A stretch of DNA of 64,000 nucleotides. Source: Sipunculus nudus. Lineage: Eukaryota; Annelida; Sipuncula; Golfingiida; Sipunculidae. The notes beneath the pieces are model-generated. The model had not been told where the DNA came from. It worked only from the letters and a program-made list of their open reading frames with translations, and did no database searches. Location of the stretch: contig CM049308.1 of the NCBI GenBank assembly GCA_026874595.1, positions 49,712,124 to 49,776,123 on the forward strand, read 5' to 3'. The translations under genes were made by a program, and so were the position numbers. Positions 36,201 to 46,900 of this stretch are shown piece after piece. Positions within the stretch are counted from its first letter, which is position 1, and each line of letters starts with the position of its first letter.

Positions 36201-39200
36201 AACATGGTGCGAAACCGAAGAATGAAGTCTTGAAACCTACAGAGAGAAGGGCATTTTTGCAATGATATTTTTTAAATATTACGGACATTTTTTATTATAT
36301 CCCACCCCAACATAATATGCCTGTATTTGGTTACGTTGCAGCTTGTGTTTCTGAAAACTGAAAAATTACTATGTTTCATGTAAATGTTATTTTTGCGAGC
36401 TTTTACCTTCAGGTATTAAATGCTGAATTGGCAAATCTGTTGTAACTTTCTGCCGAAGTATCCTCTTCTTTTACATACCCTTCAGTATGCTAAATGTATT
36501 TTCTTGTCGATTTCGCTTTCTGTATACAAAACAGGAAAAAAAACTGTATTATATAGCAGATACCTGTACTTGACGGTATGTACATTCAGGTTTTGGGAAT
36601 AATGTAAATTATTCGGAAACCAAAAAAGTATAGAAAACGTCATTACAAAGTTAAATAAAGAATAAGCCATGTAAATGTGCATGAATTTTCTTAGACTGGG
36701 TGATAATACGAGCAAGTTCTTTTGAAGTATCTGCCAAAATTCTGCTTGGTCTAGCAAATTGGTTTTGGTGTCAAATTTCATTCATGCATGGAATTTACGG
36801 GGTCATTAAGAAGTGAGGGTTCATGTGGAATTCGTGTTTTGTTCTTGATACAATCTGTGGTTATTAAAATGTTACATTCACGTGTATCCCAAAGTGATAA
36901 CTTATCGTTACCCAGACTCACGCTGTTGGTTGTTTTGTATCCTTCATACAGAAAAGTACTACCCCCGCAATTGACCAGTTTATTGCGAAGGACATCATGC
37001 AAGGCAGTAAAAACGGATAGACGCCGAACAGGCCCTTGTGTGAGAATAAACGTGGGTACTTGTCCGCAGGTTCCGCCAGATAGCCTGTAATATGAAAATT
37101 TATTTATTTTGATAGCTTAGCTACATCATACATGTTTTCTTCTTATTCGGCCTACTCCTCTGATTTATATAATTCAGCGTCTTTTATGCAAGCAAAAAAG
37201 AAAAAAAACATGCTGCAGTTTTTCTTTATGTCAGCCCCTGACGATGGATCCCTTTATGTGCGCAAATTCACCAGAGGCGATCTGAAGAGAATTGTTTTCA
37301 TGGGCATTTCAGGTATCGTCAATATTTAGCCCAGACTTTTGATAATAGGTATATTATTCGCAATGTGCATGATACCTGTATCAAAACACCGGCTGTTATA
37401 ATAAACCAACACACATACACATACGCACACATTCTCCAGACGGTAACAGACCAAGTGAATTTACGTATTTGCTTTGTAATGGAGAACTTGGTTAATTTTT
37501 TAGTCTCAGTGGTTCAGGACTGAATTTTGGCAAGTGACTGACACCCATGTCATGCTATCCAGTACCTCTACAGTAAATAAGTGCCTTTACACGTATTAAG
37601 GTCCGTTTCCGTGTGCGCGTATATGCGTATATATGTGCGTATATCCGTGAAAAAATAGGTGTGTTTCCATGTGCGCGTATATGCGTGAACTGGCAGACGT
37701 ATTTATTTGTACAGTGGATCAAGCAGCCCTTCCACAAAAAGATGGTGATATGACATCATTTTACACTGAATCCCTGAGTTCACGCAGACCCTATATGCGT
37801 GAAAATCGCTCCTGTGACGATTTTCACGCATATACGCACATACGCATATACGCTGACGGACACATGGAAACACCCCAGTTACAAAATCATATGAGCGATT
37901 TTTAACGCATATACGCATATATGAGCAAACGCGCACATGGAAACGCTGCTGAGATTCTGTTACTCCAAACATGATCGCAAAATTTAGGCCGTTTTAACCC
38001 ACTCTCATTGGTCGGAACATTCTATGACCTGTGTCGATTCACAGGTCGCGATACATAGTAGACCTCGCTATTGCAAGTAGTGGTTGGCAGGAAAGGGTAA
38101 CAGAGGGTGACCACTGTAAACTGAACAACATAATGCATTATGATCTCAGTAAATCCTTATTTCAAATAATGCTAAGATGGTTCTCGCATGTCATTGCATC
38201 TTATCAATAAATTTCAAAGATACTGTAAAACTATATTTTCAGTGTTTCACAGATACTGCTATAGGACATTTGTTTAGGACATTTATAGGACGTTTGTTTT
38301 CAAGACTTTACGTTAAAAAAGTCTTGATCGGCTTACGGCTCAATATTATCAACAGAACCACAGGCAGTTCCCGTTATCGCTTAAAGGAACATAATCAGTA
38401 GTTAAATTATTGCTATTCTTTCACACTATCAGTTCAGTTTTGCTTTATACGAATTTCCCAGCAAAACCGTCCCAGTACACGGTCTCATTTCCTCGCATAC
38501 GGCTGTTTAACACCATTTTATGGCTCTGCGTGTTGGTAAACACAATCTGTTTACCATAACAAGGCCGCGTGACCGGAGGTCCAATTAAGAGGGGCAACAC
38601 GCCGTGTTTCAGCCAGCAGAAATATGAATTAAATTTTTAGGCCAACTCAGACCGGGCATCTCCTGATTGACAAGTGATTTGGCCCCACGCGCTATGTTTA
38701 TATTGACGCCTCTCATCGCGCCCGTTCCACTGTTTTTAAAAGTTGTGTTAACTCAACATGCTTTATAGGTGATTGGGCCCCTTAACACCTACGGTAGTCA
38801 CATGAGTATAAATTGTATAGTACTTTAATACCAGGAAGTTTGATATGATATTCTGAGAAGCCAACGAGCGATGATAAACACTTCCAGAATGGCAAGGACT
38901 AAGCTCTCGCATGCAGTAGCATTTACCTAAGTGATTCTATAGGTTTTTAGAATATTAAGACTATATTAAGACACTTTCAGACATAATTAAACAGTAATAT
39001 TAAGTCTGGCTAGCATTAATTTACAAACCGCTGAGCCCATAAACTCCTACCTAAACAATGTTTACTGACACTTTCTTACTGTAACTTGAAACCAGGAAAA
39101 AGTCTTTCGTCAACGGCTTACATTTAAAGAGCTTCAGATTCATGGTTAAGATTGGTCAAACTGAATTTTGTTATTGGAATGAATAAGATGAATATAGATG

Positions 39201-42200
39201 AATGAGACTTGTTAGAAATGGGCGGCATCATTACCTGCGAGAAGAGGACCTAAGAACATGCCAACACCCCAGCCTATACTGGTCATCAGCATGCCCAGAC
39301 CCTGATTGCTATTGTCGCTGTCATCACAAATTGTTGCAAACTGCACCCCGCCTATACTTGAAGAACACTGTTCATTAGGTAACCATGCATGCTTTAAGAT
39401 ACAATTGACAAAATAGTCATGTCAAATTTTAAACTCAAATTTAAGTGCTTGTTCTATATGTAATTATATGTGTTTGTTATATATGTAACTGCATCTGTAC
39501 GGAGGATGTTTGCGACAAATGTCTGCTGGAGTCCGAGAGCTAAAATGCGGTGTCGTCCCTACGTGGTTAGGAAAACACGTTTTGTTCGGCATGATCATGA
39601 TGACAGAGAGATATAAAAGGTAAACTTACTGCTAAGTAAGCCAGTGAGAAAACGTAAGACCACCGCCATACCGAACGACTTAGAGAATCCAAAGGTCAAA
39701 TCCACGACCCCGGTCAATAAAGATGAAATGAATAACACTGGCCGTCTCCCGATCTTATCAGACAACAGGCCTGCTGGGTACCTGCCGAGCAAATATCTGT
39801 GTCATTTAGATTTTACGTTTGTGTTTCACTACCATCACATCATCATGTAACCGTTACCTGGTTCATTCAAGACAAATGATTTTCAATAAATTGGACCTAT
39901 AATATGAATTCAGATGTAGGTCTACTTATATTCTCTCTGTTTGAGAAAAAGTGTATAAAATGGATGACGTTTTGTCAAGCAGCAAGAAGTTCTCAGATTT
40001 TATTGACTTTATTTGATTTTCCAGCAAAGATATATGTGAAAAATGCCTCTAAAATGTTCACTAAGTTACTGTTCCGACAACCGCTAAATAATTTGCAGGG
40101 GTTCCTAAACTGAAAAAAAATTGGTATTCTAATATAGTGCTGCACTTTCGTGGGAAGATTACTGTGTAAAAGCAACCTTTCGCAGGTAATGAAAATTATG
40201 TTAATTACTGGGATTTAACTCTTTTTCCGTCATGATTATGCCCACTGTACGTTAATCTGACTGTTTAGTTCCATTAAACCCGCAAGGGTACCTGATATTA
40301 CATATGAATAGTCACAAGGTGGCGTCTGATGTATTTATGACTGAAAAGAAACGTGAAAGCTACATTGTTGTTCTGGATGGAGAAGTTCCTGAAGGACTTT
40401 TACAAGATTAGAAGATCATACCTTTATTCAACGTCCACAAAGTTACTAGTGTTGTGAGATTCATGAAGCTGGAATTATCCTGTAAGCTCACTTAAGAAAA
40501 TGGCGATTGTCGCAAATGTAATTGAGGACTAGTGGGTGGTGAATGAGCCGACCATGCAAGAATCCAATGGAACATGATATTTGGAAAAATGTCTACTATG
40601 TGACCTTCTGCTATGTTACTTAACAGAGTAGACAGGTTTGGTAACCTGGCAGACGGACAGATACGATTCTTCGTGCTAAAGGAGGTACAGTTATAGTTGT
40701 AGGACTGGTATATTTCAGAAACCCTCTCCTTATACCGTTTCAGTTCAATTCATTATGGATTTAATTAATTTCCGACCTTTTTGAGGTTACAGAGGTAGAG
40801 GCCGGCGGTAACTTAGTCTACAGAAAGGTAATCTAGTAGACATGCATCATGCGTTTAATATATATTAATATCATATCCTATATTTTCAAAATGTTCCTAC
40901 ACCATGGGAGGGGGTTTCCCTTCCCTCCTGCGCCCTCTATTCTAAAATCCTGGATCCGCCCCTGGTTGGGTTTTTTGTATGCATGACTAAATCAGTAACT
41001 AAGTGGTATTGTTGATGTGGCCGCTCTGTTGCCATGTTTCCACTAAGTTACTGTCACTAAAATAGGGACATATTCTTTAAATGATGGTATGAAGTAAATA
41101 TTGTGTTTGTACGTACAAATAAGGACCTTATCGCAGAAAATAAATTTAAACTTTTCTTTTCACATTTATAGGTAAATTTGCTGAATAAACAATTTATTTT
41201 ACCTCGGAAAATCAAGTACCGGCTTAAAGGCACCATATTTCAATGTATATGATATATTCTTGTGACAATAAGATGTAAATTCAGAAAAAAAGTCTTCATC
41301 CCTATCTGTTAATAAAAGTGCATGAGTCAACATGCTTTTCTCATGTGCAGCACGCAGGTTCTATTGTCCGTAACCTAGTGGACATGATTTTTTTTTAACT
41401 TTCCACTTTAAAGTGTATCAATATCTGAAAAGCCAAAGAGTACTTATATAGCATGGCAAAACATCCTATCCTGTTAAGAAATACTTCATTATTAAAGTAA
41501 AGTACACAAAAGCCTAATGGGTGATGCCTCATGTTTATAAAAAGTCGCTACCCTAAAATTCATCATGTCTAAAATGTCCCACCTATTGATAATTTCTGAA
41601 AGGGCCACTCCGAAGTAAAACGTTAAAGATTGAAACAGTACTGCTCACATAATTCGCAATCAGGTTAGATAAAGATATGTATTAGGAAATCTGCCTGTTA
41701 TAATTACTAGATCAATACCCTCCTATTGTCCTTCCAAAGAACACACCGGACATAATAACGCCCACGTAAACGGCTTTCATCTCCTCACGGTAACCGAAAC
41801 TCTGCAAAATATATACATATAATTTGGTATTATGGACTTTAAATATGTCAATTTGACCTAATGTCCATGAAGCTTAAGGCAACCCCTAAACCCTACCGTA
41901 AAACCTCCAACTGACACCCCATTCCCCGCCCCCATTCTTTTAAGAATGCGAAATCGTCAAATGAAGAAACTGTAAAAAATCTACAAAGAAGGACATTTAT
42001 AATAATGAAGTATGCCTGGTGTATTTTTAGTCATACTTGATTTCTCTTCATTTAGTAACCAGTTAATTACAACCTTAGTAAATTGTTATAGGGATCACAA
42101 TGATTACATGGCTTTACTCTTTTTTTCCTTAACTTTATAATATTAGTTTTATAATTTCTCGAGAAACCATTCAAATGATTCTGTTTAATTGTTATCTCGT

Positions 42201-43338
42201 AAGAAACTGATACGTGTCGGTTGGTTGAAATATATACTCTGTATATATAGAGCTGTAAACAGCTAATCTACTCACCGGAACCATATCCGACACGAAAGGA
42301 AATGCATACGTCACGCTCATACAGGCTGCCATCTACAAAACAATAAAATTGATCCAGGAAATAAAATATATGAAATTAAAATCACAAATTACTGACAGGT
42401 GTAAAGGAACAATCAAATCGCAACAATCAAATCAAATCAAATGCACAATATATTTTATATATATAAGCAATTAGCAGTATAGTTTTAGGCTTGTCAATAC
42501 TTTTTCTTCAGACACTAAAGGTTGTTGCATGTGGCAGTGACCAGTCAAATTTAAGTTCATTGACATGTTTGGATGGATTACAAGAGCTCTGCATTATACT
42601 TACTGAATGCAGCAATAAAGCTGATATCATCTGTATCAGATGGTGTGATTAAGACCAACATTCTCAGGTAAACATAATGATGTATCTGCGTGTCAATCAT
42701 TCTTCATTTTTAAACATTACAAAGTAAAACCTGCTAGTTAGATTTGAAACCTTTCTGAGACGTAGTGCAAACCTTTCGTCCAAATTACGCAAACTCTGCC
42801 TTAAGGTTTCGTTTCTGATCTGTTTAGAACATTCATCAGTGGTCACGTCACCACATGCCTTGCCTGGCTAATCCTATCTGTTCTGCAGCCTCTTTTAATT
42901 TTCAGAAACAAAGCGTGACATCAAAGAATATCTAAAAAGTAGAAACCGTGTTATTTTGAAATATTTACAAATGTCCTATGTGAGGTTAGCTTTCTTTATA
43001 ACTGAAAAGGCTGTTATCTTCCTCTCTGTATCAAGTGGTATGGTTTTATAAATAAACCAGAAGATAACTCAGTCAGCTTAAGTGTTACGAAGACTCAGGA
43101 GTATACAATATTTTCTTTTTTTTTTGTCAGATTGAAAAAAATAATATAAGAAATACAAAATATTTCATTATTTTTTTACGTAACATAGAGTGTTTACTTC
43201 ACGTTATTGGGATGATGATAATTAAGTCGCTGTAGTAGATATTAGTAGATTAGTGTGGACTAACCGATGACAGTGTGATCACGATGAATATTCGAGTTAC
43301 TCCGATTGTGTTGTCTCCAGGCGACATCACTTTGTTAG
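26405..43338 (-). CDS. Major facilitator superfamily transporter (DHA/ZIFL-like), 11 exons recognised, one missing
   Basis: A 12-helix membrane transporter, probably a proton-coupled exporter of small organic molecules; substrate unknown. Ten exons join in phase across TM1-TM8, and the last two join across TM10-TM12. Seen in order: TM1 (IFIVITLSSMAA), TM2, the MFS motif A loop GLLSDKIGRRPV, TM3-TM4, a TM5 motif C-like GWGVGMFLGPLLAGYLAEP, TM6, TM7, TM8 ending in KRLGAKK, then TM10-TM11 with ANGLTYTVTAFART and APAVGGGIYAWS, and TM12 ending in LPERL. The TM9 exon expected between 27000 and 34976 (phase 0 in, 2 out) was not found. The TM6-TM7 loop looks short, so another small exon may be missing. 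The start may be the ATG within the 43265-43338 exon or may lie further upstream. Confidence 0.85.
26837..26998 (-). CDS. MFS transporter exon (TM10-TM11)
   Basis: 162 nt, acceptor taccttcccag, donor GTAAAG, phase 2 in, 2 out. It encodes QITLLSVVTGIMASNCMMG and the AGAANGLTYTVTAFA segment of helix 11. Confidence 0.9.
27181..27234. repeat. (AT)n microsatellite in MFS intron
   Basis: Uninterrupted AT dinucleotides. Confidence 0.95.
27235..28170. other. MFS intron, nothing recognised
   Basis: Searched for the missing TM9 exon on the minus strand without success. A gttcatg/ggttcatg reiteration occurs near 27640-27680. Confidence 0.4.
28174..28433. mobile_element. PIF/Harbinger-like MITE
   Basis: Ends GGGTGCTTT and AAAGCACCC, flanked by TAA on both sides (28171-28173 and 28434-28436). 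A TWA 3 bp duplication with GGG-starting ends is the PIF/Harbinger signature. Subterminal cgcggcaaacgca motifs occur in both orientations. About 260 bp, non-coding. Confidence 0.75.
28840..33304 (+). mobile_element. Family B rolling-circle-like element (copy B1), interrupted by A1
   Basis: The 5' end is a T-run then AGCGAACCTGTGAGC (28845) and a gtccgtcg run. The 3' end has CACAGGTTCGC (33273-33283), the inverse of the first bases, then the hairpin AGGCC-TGTA-GGCCT (33287-33300) and tgttctag. The interior has tandem-like blocks (cagccaaattgttcaatatttcacagaaat, in parts) near 29050, 29380, 29910 and 30370, and ggtggcgccacc boxes at about 29289 and 30140. A family A element occupies 31856-33137. 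No coding capacity was seen. Confidence 0.8.
31856..33137 (+). mobile_element. Family A element (copy A1) nested in B1
   Basis: 5' end AGCTCAGCTGAC at 31856 forms an 11 bp stem (CTCAGCTGACT / AGTCAACTGAG, one mismatch, loop gta) at 31858-31882. 3' end TCAGTTGAGC at 33106, hairpin ggcccatgggtc at 33121 and CTAG at 33134-33137. It carries cgtccgg and, further in, ctgtctgtctgtc runs and one ggtggcgccacc box at about 32188. The uninterrupted host site is present in copy B2 near 10490-10505. Confidence 0.85.
33305..34976. other. MFS intron, nothing recognised
   Basis: Mixed AT-rich sequence. Open frames at 33706-34014 show no family similarity. No TM9 exon was found here. Confidence 0.4.
34977..35095 (-). 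CDS. MFS transporter exon (TM8)
   Basis: 119 nt, acceptor actgcag, donor GTAGAG, phase 1 in, 0 out. It encodes GLNYSTDKIGIVNGVSAL, then a hydrophobic helix ending PPLIKRLGAKK. Confidence 0.87.
35540..35617 (-). CDS. MFS transporter exon (TM7)
   Basis: 78 nt, acceptor cactacag, donor GTGAGT, phase 1 in, 1 out. It encodes MSLYSFVGIGLDDLVTVWCA and SALRL, joined to GGLNYS in the next exon. Confidence 0.82.
35968..36019 (-). CDS. MFS transporter exon (start of TM7)
   Basis: 52 nt, acceptor ttattgcacag, donor GTATTA, phase 0 in, 1 out. It encodes TRRNLNLAGNGIYVVFS. Confidence 0.7.
36963..37084 (-). CDS. MFS transporter exon (TM6)
   Basis: 122 nt, phase 1 in, 0 out. It encodes YLAEPADKYPRLFSHKGLFG and a hydrophobic YPFLLPCMMSFAINW helix. 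The donor GTAGTA is weak and the frame reads on for 15 codons, so the exact end is uncertain. Confidence 0.82.
37600..37955. mobile_element. Nested palindromic MITE pair (gcgcgtatatgcg / tttccatgtg type)
   Basis: The outer pair, gtttccgtgtgcgcgtatatgcg (37605 onward, in part), is inverted at about 37917-37948 (gcatatatgagcaaacgcgcacatggaaac). The inner pair, ggtgtgtttccatgtg near 37660, is inverted as cacatggaaacacccc ending at 37876. This suggests one MITE inside a related one. The element lies in the MFS intron between the 36963 and 39235 exons. Confidence 0.6.
37956..39234. other. MFS intron, nothing recognised
   Basis: No repeat ends or exons supported. Confidence 0.4.
39235..39351 (-). 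CDS. MFS transporter exon (TM4-TM5)
   Basis: 117 nt, phase 1 in, 1 out, donor GTAATG. It encodes GVQFATICDDSDNSNQGLG and SIGWGVGMFLGPLLA, the helix 5 glycine/proline motif of drug/H+ antiporter-like MFS proteins. Confidence 0.88.
39630..39796 (-). CDS. MFS transporter exon (motif A, TM3-TM4)
   Basis: 167 nt, phase 2 in, 1 out, donor GTAAGT. It encodes YLLGRYPAGLLSDKIGRRPV (motif A, with the Asp and Arg-Arg expected between TM2 and TM3), then TM3 and the start of TM4 (LRFLTGLLS). Confidence 0.92.
39797..41718. other. MFS intron with a GGATCC-end MITE remnant
   Basis: 40947-40965 (aaaatcctggatccgcccct) matches the end of the 21742 and 22257 elements. The other end is not visible. The rest is unassigned. 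Confidence 0.45.
41719..41801 (-). CDS. MFS transporter exon (TM2)
   Basis: 83 nt, acceptor tattttgcag, donor GTATTG, phase 0 in, 2 out. It encodes SFGYREEMKAVYVGVIMSGV and FFGRTIG, typical of the helix 2 entry. Confidence 0.88.
42276..42332 (-). CDS. MFS transporter exon (TM1)
   Basis: 57 nt, 19 codons (MAACMSVTYAFPFVSDMVP), phase 0 in and out, donor GTGAGT. Confidence 0.85.
43265..43338 (-). CDS. MFS transporter exon (TM1 start)
   Basis: 74 nt, acceptor gttttcag, donor GTTAGT, phase 1 in, 0 out. It contains an in-frame ATG (MSPGDNTIGVTR) that could be the start codon, followed by hydrophobic IFIVITLSS. A candidate upstream donor at about 43820 does not join in phase. Confidence 0.75.
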
Positions 43339-43908
43339 CTGAAAACAGAAAGTCGATCAGTGCTTACAATGTATTAATGAAGCAACATTGATTAATGTAA
43401 TAGCATGTAAAGACCTCTTTTGTGGCATTTAAAAAAATACACCCTAGACTATAGGCCTATTCAGTGCATGCATAACAAGCCTCTATGCGTAACACGTGCC
43501 TAATCTGACATGAACTTGGCAGCCGTTTGCCTCATCTTGTAATGCTTCATGTTGAATGTGGCAAGCGTGCGAGCATCACTGCGTGTTTGGGTAATTTAAA
43601 ACATGGTAAACGCGCGGATATGCATCTGAAACATGGGTATAGATCCGTTTTTCTGTCAGTTTGGACATCAATTTTGAGAAAATAAAGTTTTCTCATGTAT
43701 ATTTATTGAGGGTTAAGGTGGTCTGTAGAAAAATTTCATGTATACAAATTCTGGTTTTAAACCCAAACTTTTCTAAAAGACTTTGCTATGTACAGTATTA
43801 AAATCACAGAAGAATTCTTACTTTTAAGATGGACACGAACTCCCTCCTAGAGTCCGGAGTATACGCGTTTGGGTATAAAGATGATATATGCCTGTAGGTA
43901 TGCCTGCA

Positions 43909-46900
43909 TTTCTAGCAAACCTGCGAGCTTATTTATGCGATGGTGTGGCGTCGTCCGTCGACGGTCATCCGTCGTCCGTACGTTAACCTATACTATCGCC
44001 AAAACGGCAGGAGCTGGCATCACCAAATTTTACGCAAAAATAAATATCAGTACCTAAAAAACTCTCTCGCCATCTGCATTTACTAAGCTTTTATAGGGTA
44101 AAAGCTAAAAAAAAACCTTTAAAAATCTTCTTCTCCGAAACTGTCCAGCCAAATTATTTAATATTTCACAGAAATAATACCTGAAACAATCTCTCTTAAG
44201 TTTGTTCGAATGGTATTAGTTCGATGAATTTTGGCCAAGTTACAGGAAGCTGAACTAGTCATTTGGCCAAAAAAAAAAAGAATATTAAAATAACCATACC
44301 AGAAACGCAGGAGCTATCATCACCCATTTTTATGCAAATGTTGGTCACATGAGTCATATTTGAAAACGAGGTACTGGTGGAGCCAACTTCATCGACCTTT
44401 TTTGTACGGGTGTCAATGGTCGTCAGTACATTAACACATAATTTCTCATGAATAGCAGGAGCTAGCATTTTAAGTAAATATCTGTAACATATTGTGGGAA
44501 TGAGCTTTTCGTGGCGTCGGCTCCATTAACTAACATTTTACACGGATAAAGTATGAACACCTATGAAAATCTTCTTCTCAAAAATAATTCAGCCAAATTG
44601 TTTGATATTTCAAAGAAATTATCCCAAAGACGAGCTCTCTCAATTTTATTCAAATGGTTTGGGTTCAATGAATTTTGGCGGAGTTACAGGAATTGAAACT
44701 AATTCTTTTTGCCAAGTAAACATATACTAACATAACAGTCTCTGAAACGACAGGAGCTAGCATCACCAAGTTTTGTGCAAATGTTGATCACATGACTCTA
44801 CCGTATATTTGGATTTGCGAGCTATCCTTAACCTCCCTTTTCTTCCTATCCAATATAACATGGGGCAACGTAATGCTTTCATTTCTCCCTGCCAAACTTA
44901 AAATTTACCGCCAGTTATATTCTATCTCCGTTAGGCTTTATCATCTAATATAATAAAAAGATTAGTTACACACAACAAAATCAGTGGTCAAGTGTGTCAA
45001 AGATAACATTGACTGACTGTGTCCGTGAAGGCCGACCCCGCAGGTGGCCATGCTTAGCGAATGACCTGAACTCAGGTACATATGTGGATGTATTTTGCAA
45101 TGAAATATATATACTTACCGTATTTTCTCGTGTACAGGACGATAAATTTTATCCTAAAAATATTTGGCAAAGAAGGGCGGCCGTCTTATATACCGGTACA
45201 AGTTTTTCAGCGTCCTCAGGGCCGCCAAGGATAATTTACGGCAATTAGCATTATTACGTCGGTCGAACTGGACGCCGTGAATATCGGTGATCATGTCCGT
45301 ATGGTGGTAATATACACTCAATAACGAACATTACAATTTTTTTTGTTTGAATTTATCGTTTATATATCAGATTTACATTGGCACATAGTTAAATAATTGG
45401 TAAGAAAAGGTTTGCCTTTACCGCATTGACACAATGATTTTAACTGAATATATGAAAGCCCTTCTGACAGTAGAGCCAGTGATGTTCCGCGATTGCGGAC
45501 GGAATCGCGGAACTGACAGATCGAAACCGAATTCCAAATCCTGAAAATATATAAATTTTGATGTATTCTTTGCCAAAAATATCTTGGCAATTTACTTGAA
45601 ACATGTATGCAGTGATATAATTATCTTAGGGTAGGGTTCCATCAATTGTATAAGAATAGATTGGGTTCATTTTTTTCATAATTTTTGGTAGAGTCATAGA
45701 AAGCTGAAGTTAGTCTTGTGGCCATAAGTAAGCCTATTTTAAACTGAAGGCTGCAATAGTCTTCTTCTGAAAAACTGTTGTTTCTTTTGTAACATTGCAC
45801 AAAAATATTTCTAAGATGGCCTTTTCAAGTTGATCAAGTTTAATTAAATGTTTTTAGGCAGAATCATTTGACCTTTAAAAATGAAAGGACTGTGAGAAAC
45901 CTTGATAAACAAAGCTATATATAGTCCGTTCCACCAACTGTGACACTAGGTTTTTTCGCGATATTTTGAATCAGAATCAAAACAGAACAAAGATTTTTGG
46001 TAAGGAGTTAAATTTGAACGCGACCTAATTTTATGACAGGAAAAATGCCACACACCCGAGATGAATAGCCTGTAATGAACAAAAATCAAAATCCAGGAGA
46101 AACTCTGCAGGCGTTTACGACATTTTGTGCCTGGTCAACTGATTTGATTCTGCCTCGCACGCGCGTGACGTCATAAACGGTGTTCCATTTTGCAGGTGGG
46201 AGGTTCCCGCTGTTTGGCGATGTGGAGTGGTCAATCAATAATAAAATGCAGCAGTACATCACTGTCATTAGTTACATGTATATAGCCGTGTTCTACGACT
46301 GTACATTTTTCAGAGTCAGAGGAGATCCTTTTTAAGTTTTAGAATACAAGACACTTAATTTTTTTTTAAATTAATAATTAAATTATTTTGATATCTCGGC
46401 TAAAACGTGTCGTATTCATCATAAAAGAACGCGATTTCTAGCTACATAAAGTGTCCCCCCCCCCCCCCCCCCCCCATTTTAGATATAGATTAAAGGGTAA
46501 TATCCTTTTGAATGGTCATAAGCGGTGCAATCATTATAATAATAAAACGCCAGAAACTTGTACACCGCGCCTGTGTGCCCTAGATTTCCACCAGGCACGT
46601 GTACCGGGCATGCAGCACCAGCGATTACCTTTTACAATGTATCACCGGTGGCTCTCTGAGCGGGAGTCGCGCAGTCCATTCGTGTCAATTGACCTGACGG
46701 CGAGTGCGTGATCGACAGCTCTATTAGCCAATCAGCGAACGTTATTGCCGGTCTGAAAACGAGGCCATGTAAACACACGTGGAGGTCGGACATCAGGTCG
46801 GAAATTCCTGACACGTGTGTAAACTGTCAACTATAAATCCTCAATGGACCTGTCATCACAATATATGTTTTATTTTTAATACGGTCGAGGCATATGTTGA

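Noticed and set aside
36180-36235. Short hydrophobic candidate exon between the TM6 and TM7 exons
   Set aside because: Its entry phase does not match the 36963-37084 exon and it has no clear family similarity.
36963-37084. Reading the TM6 exon through its donor
   Set aside because: The frame stays open only about 15 more codons; the spliced join keeps phase, though the weak donor leaves doubt.
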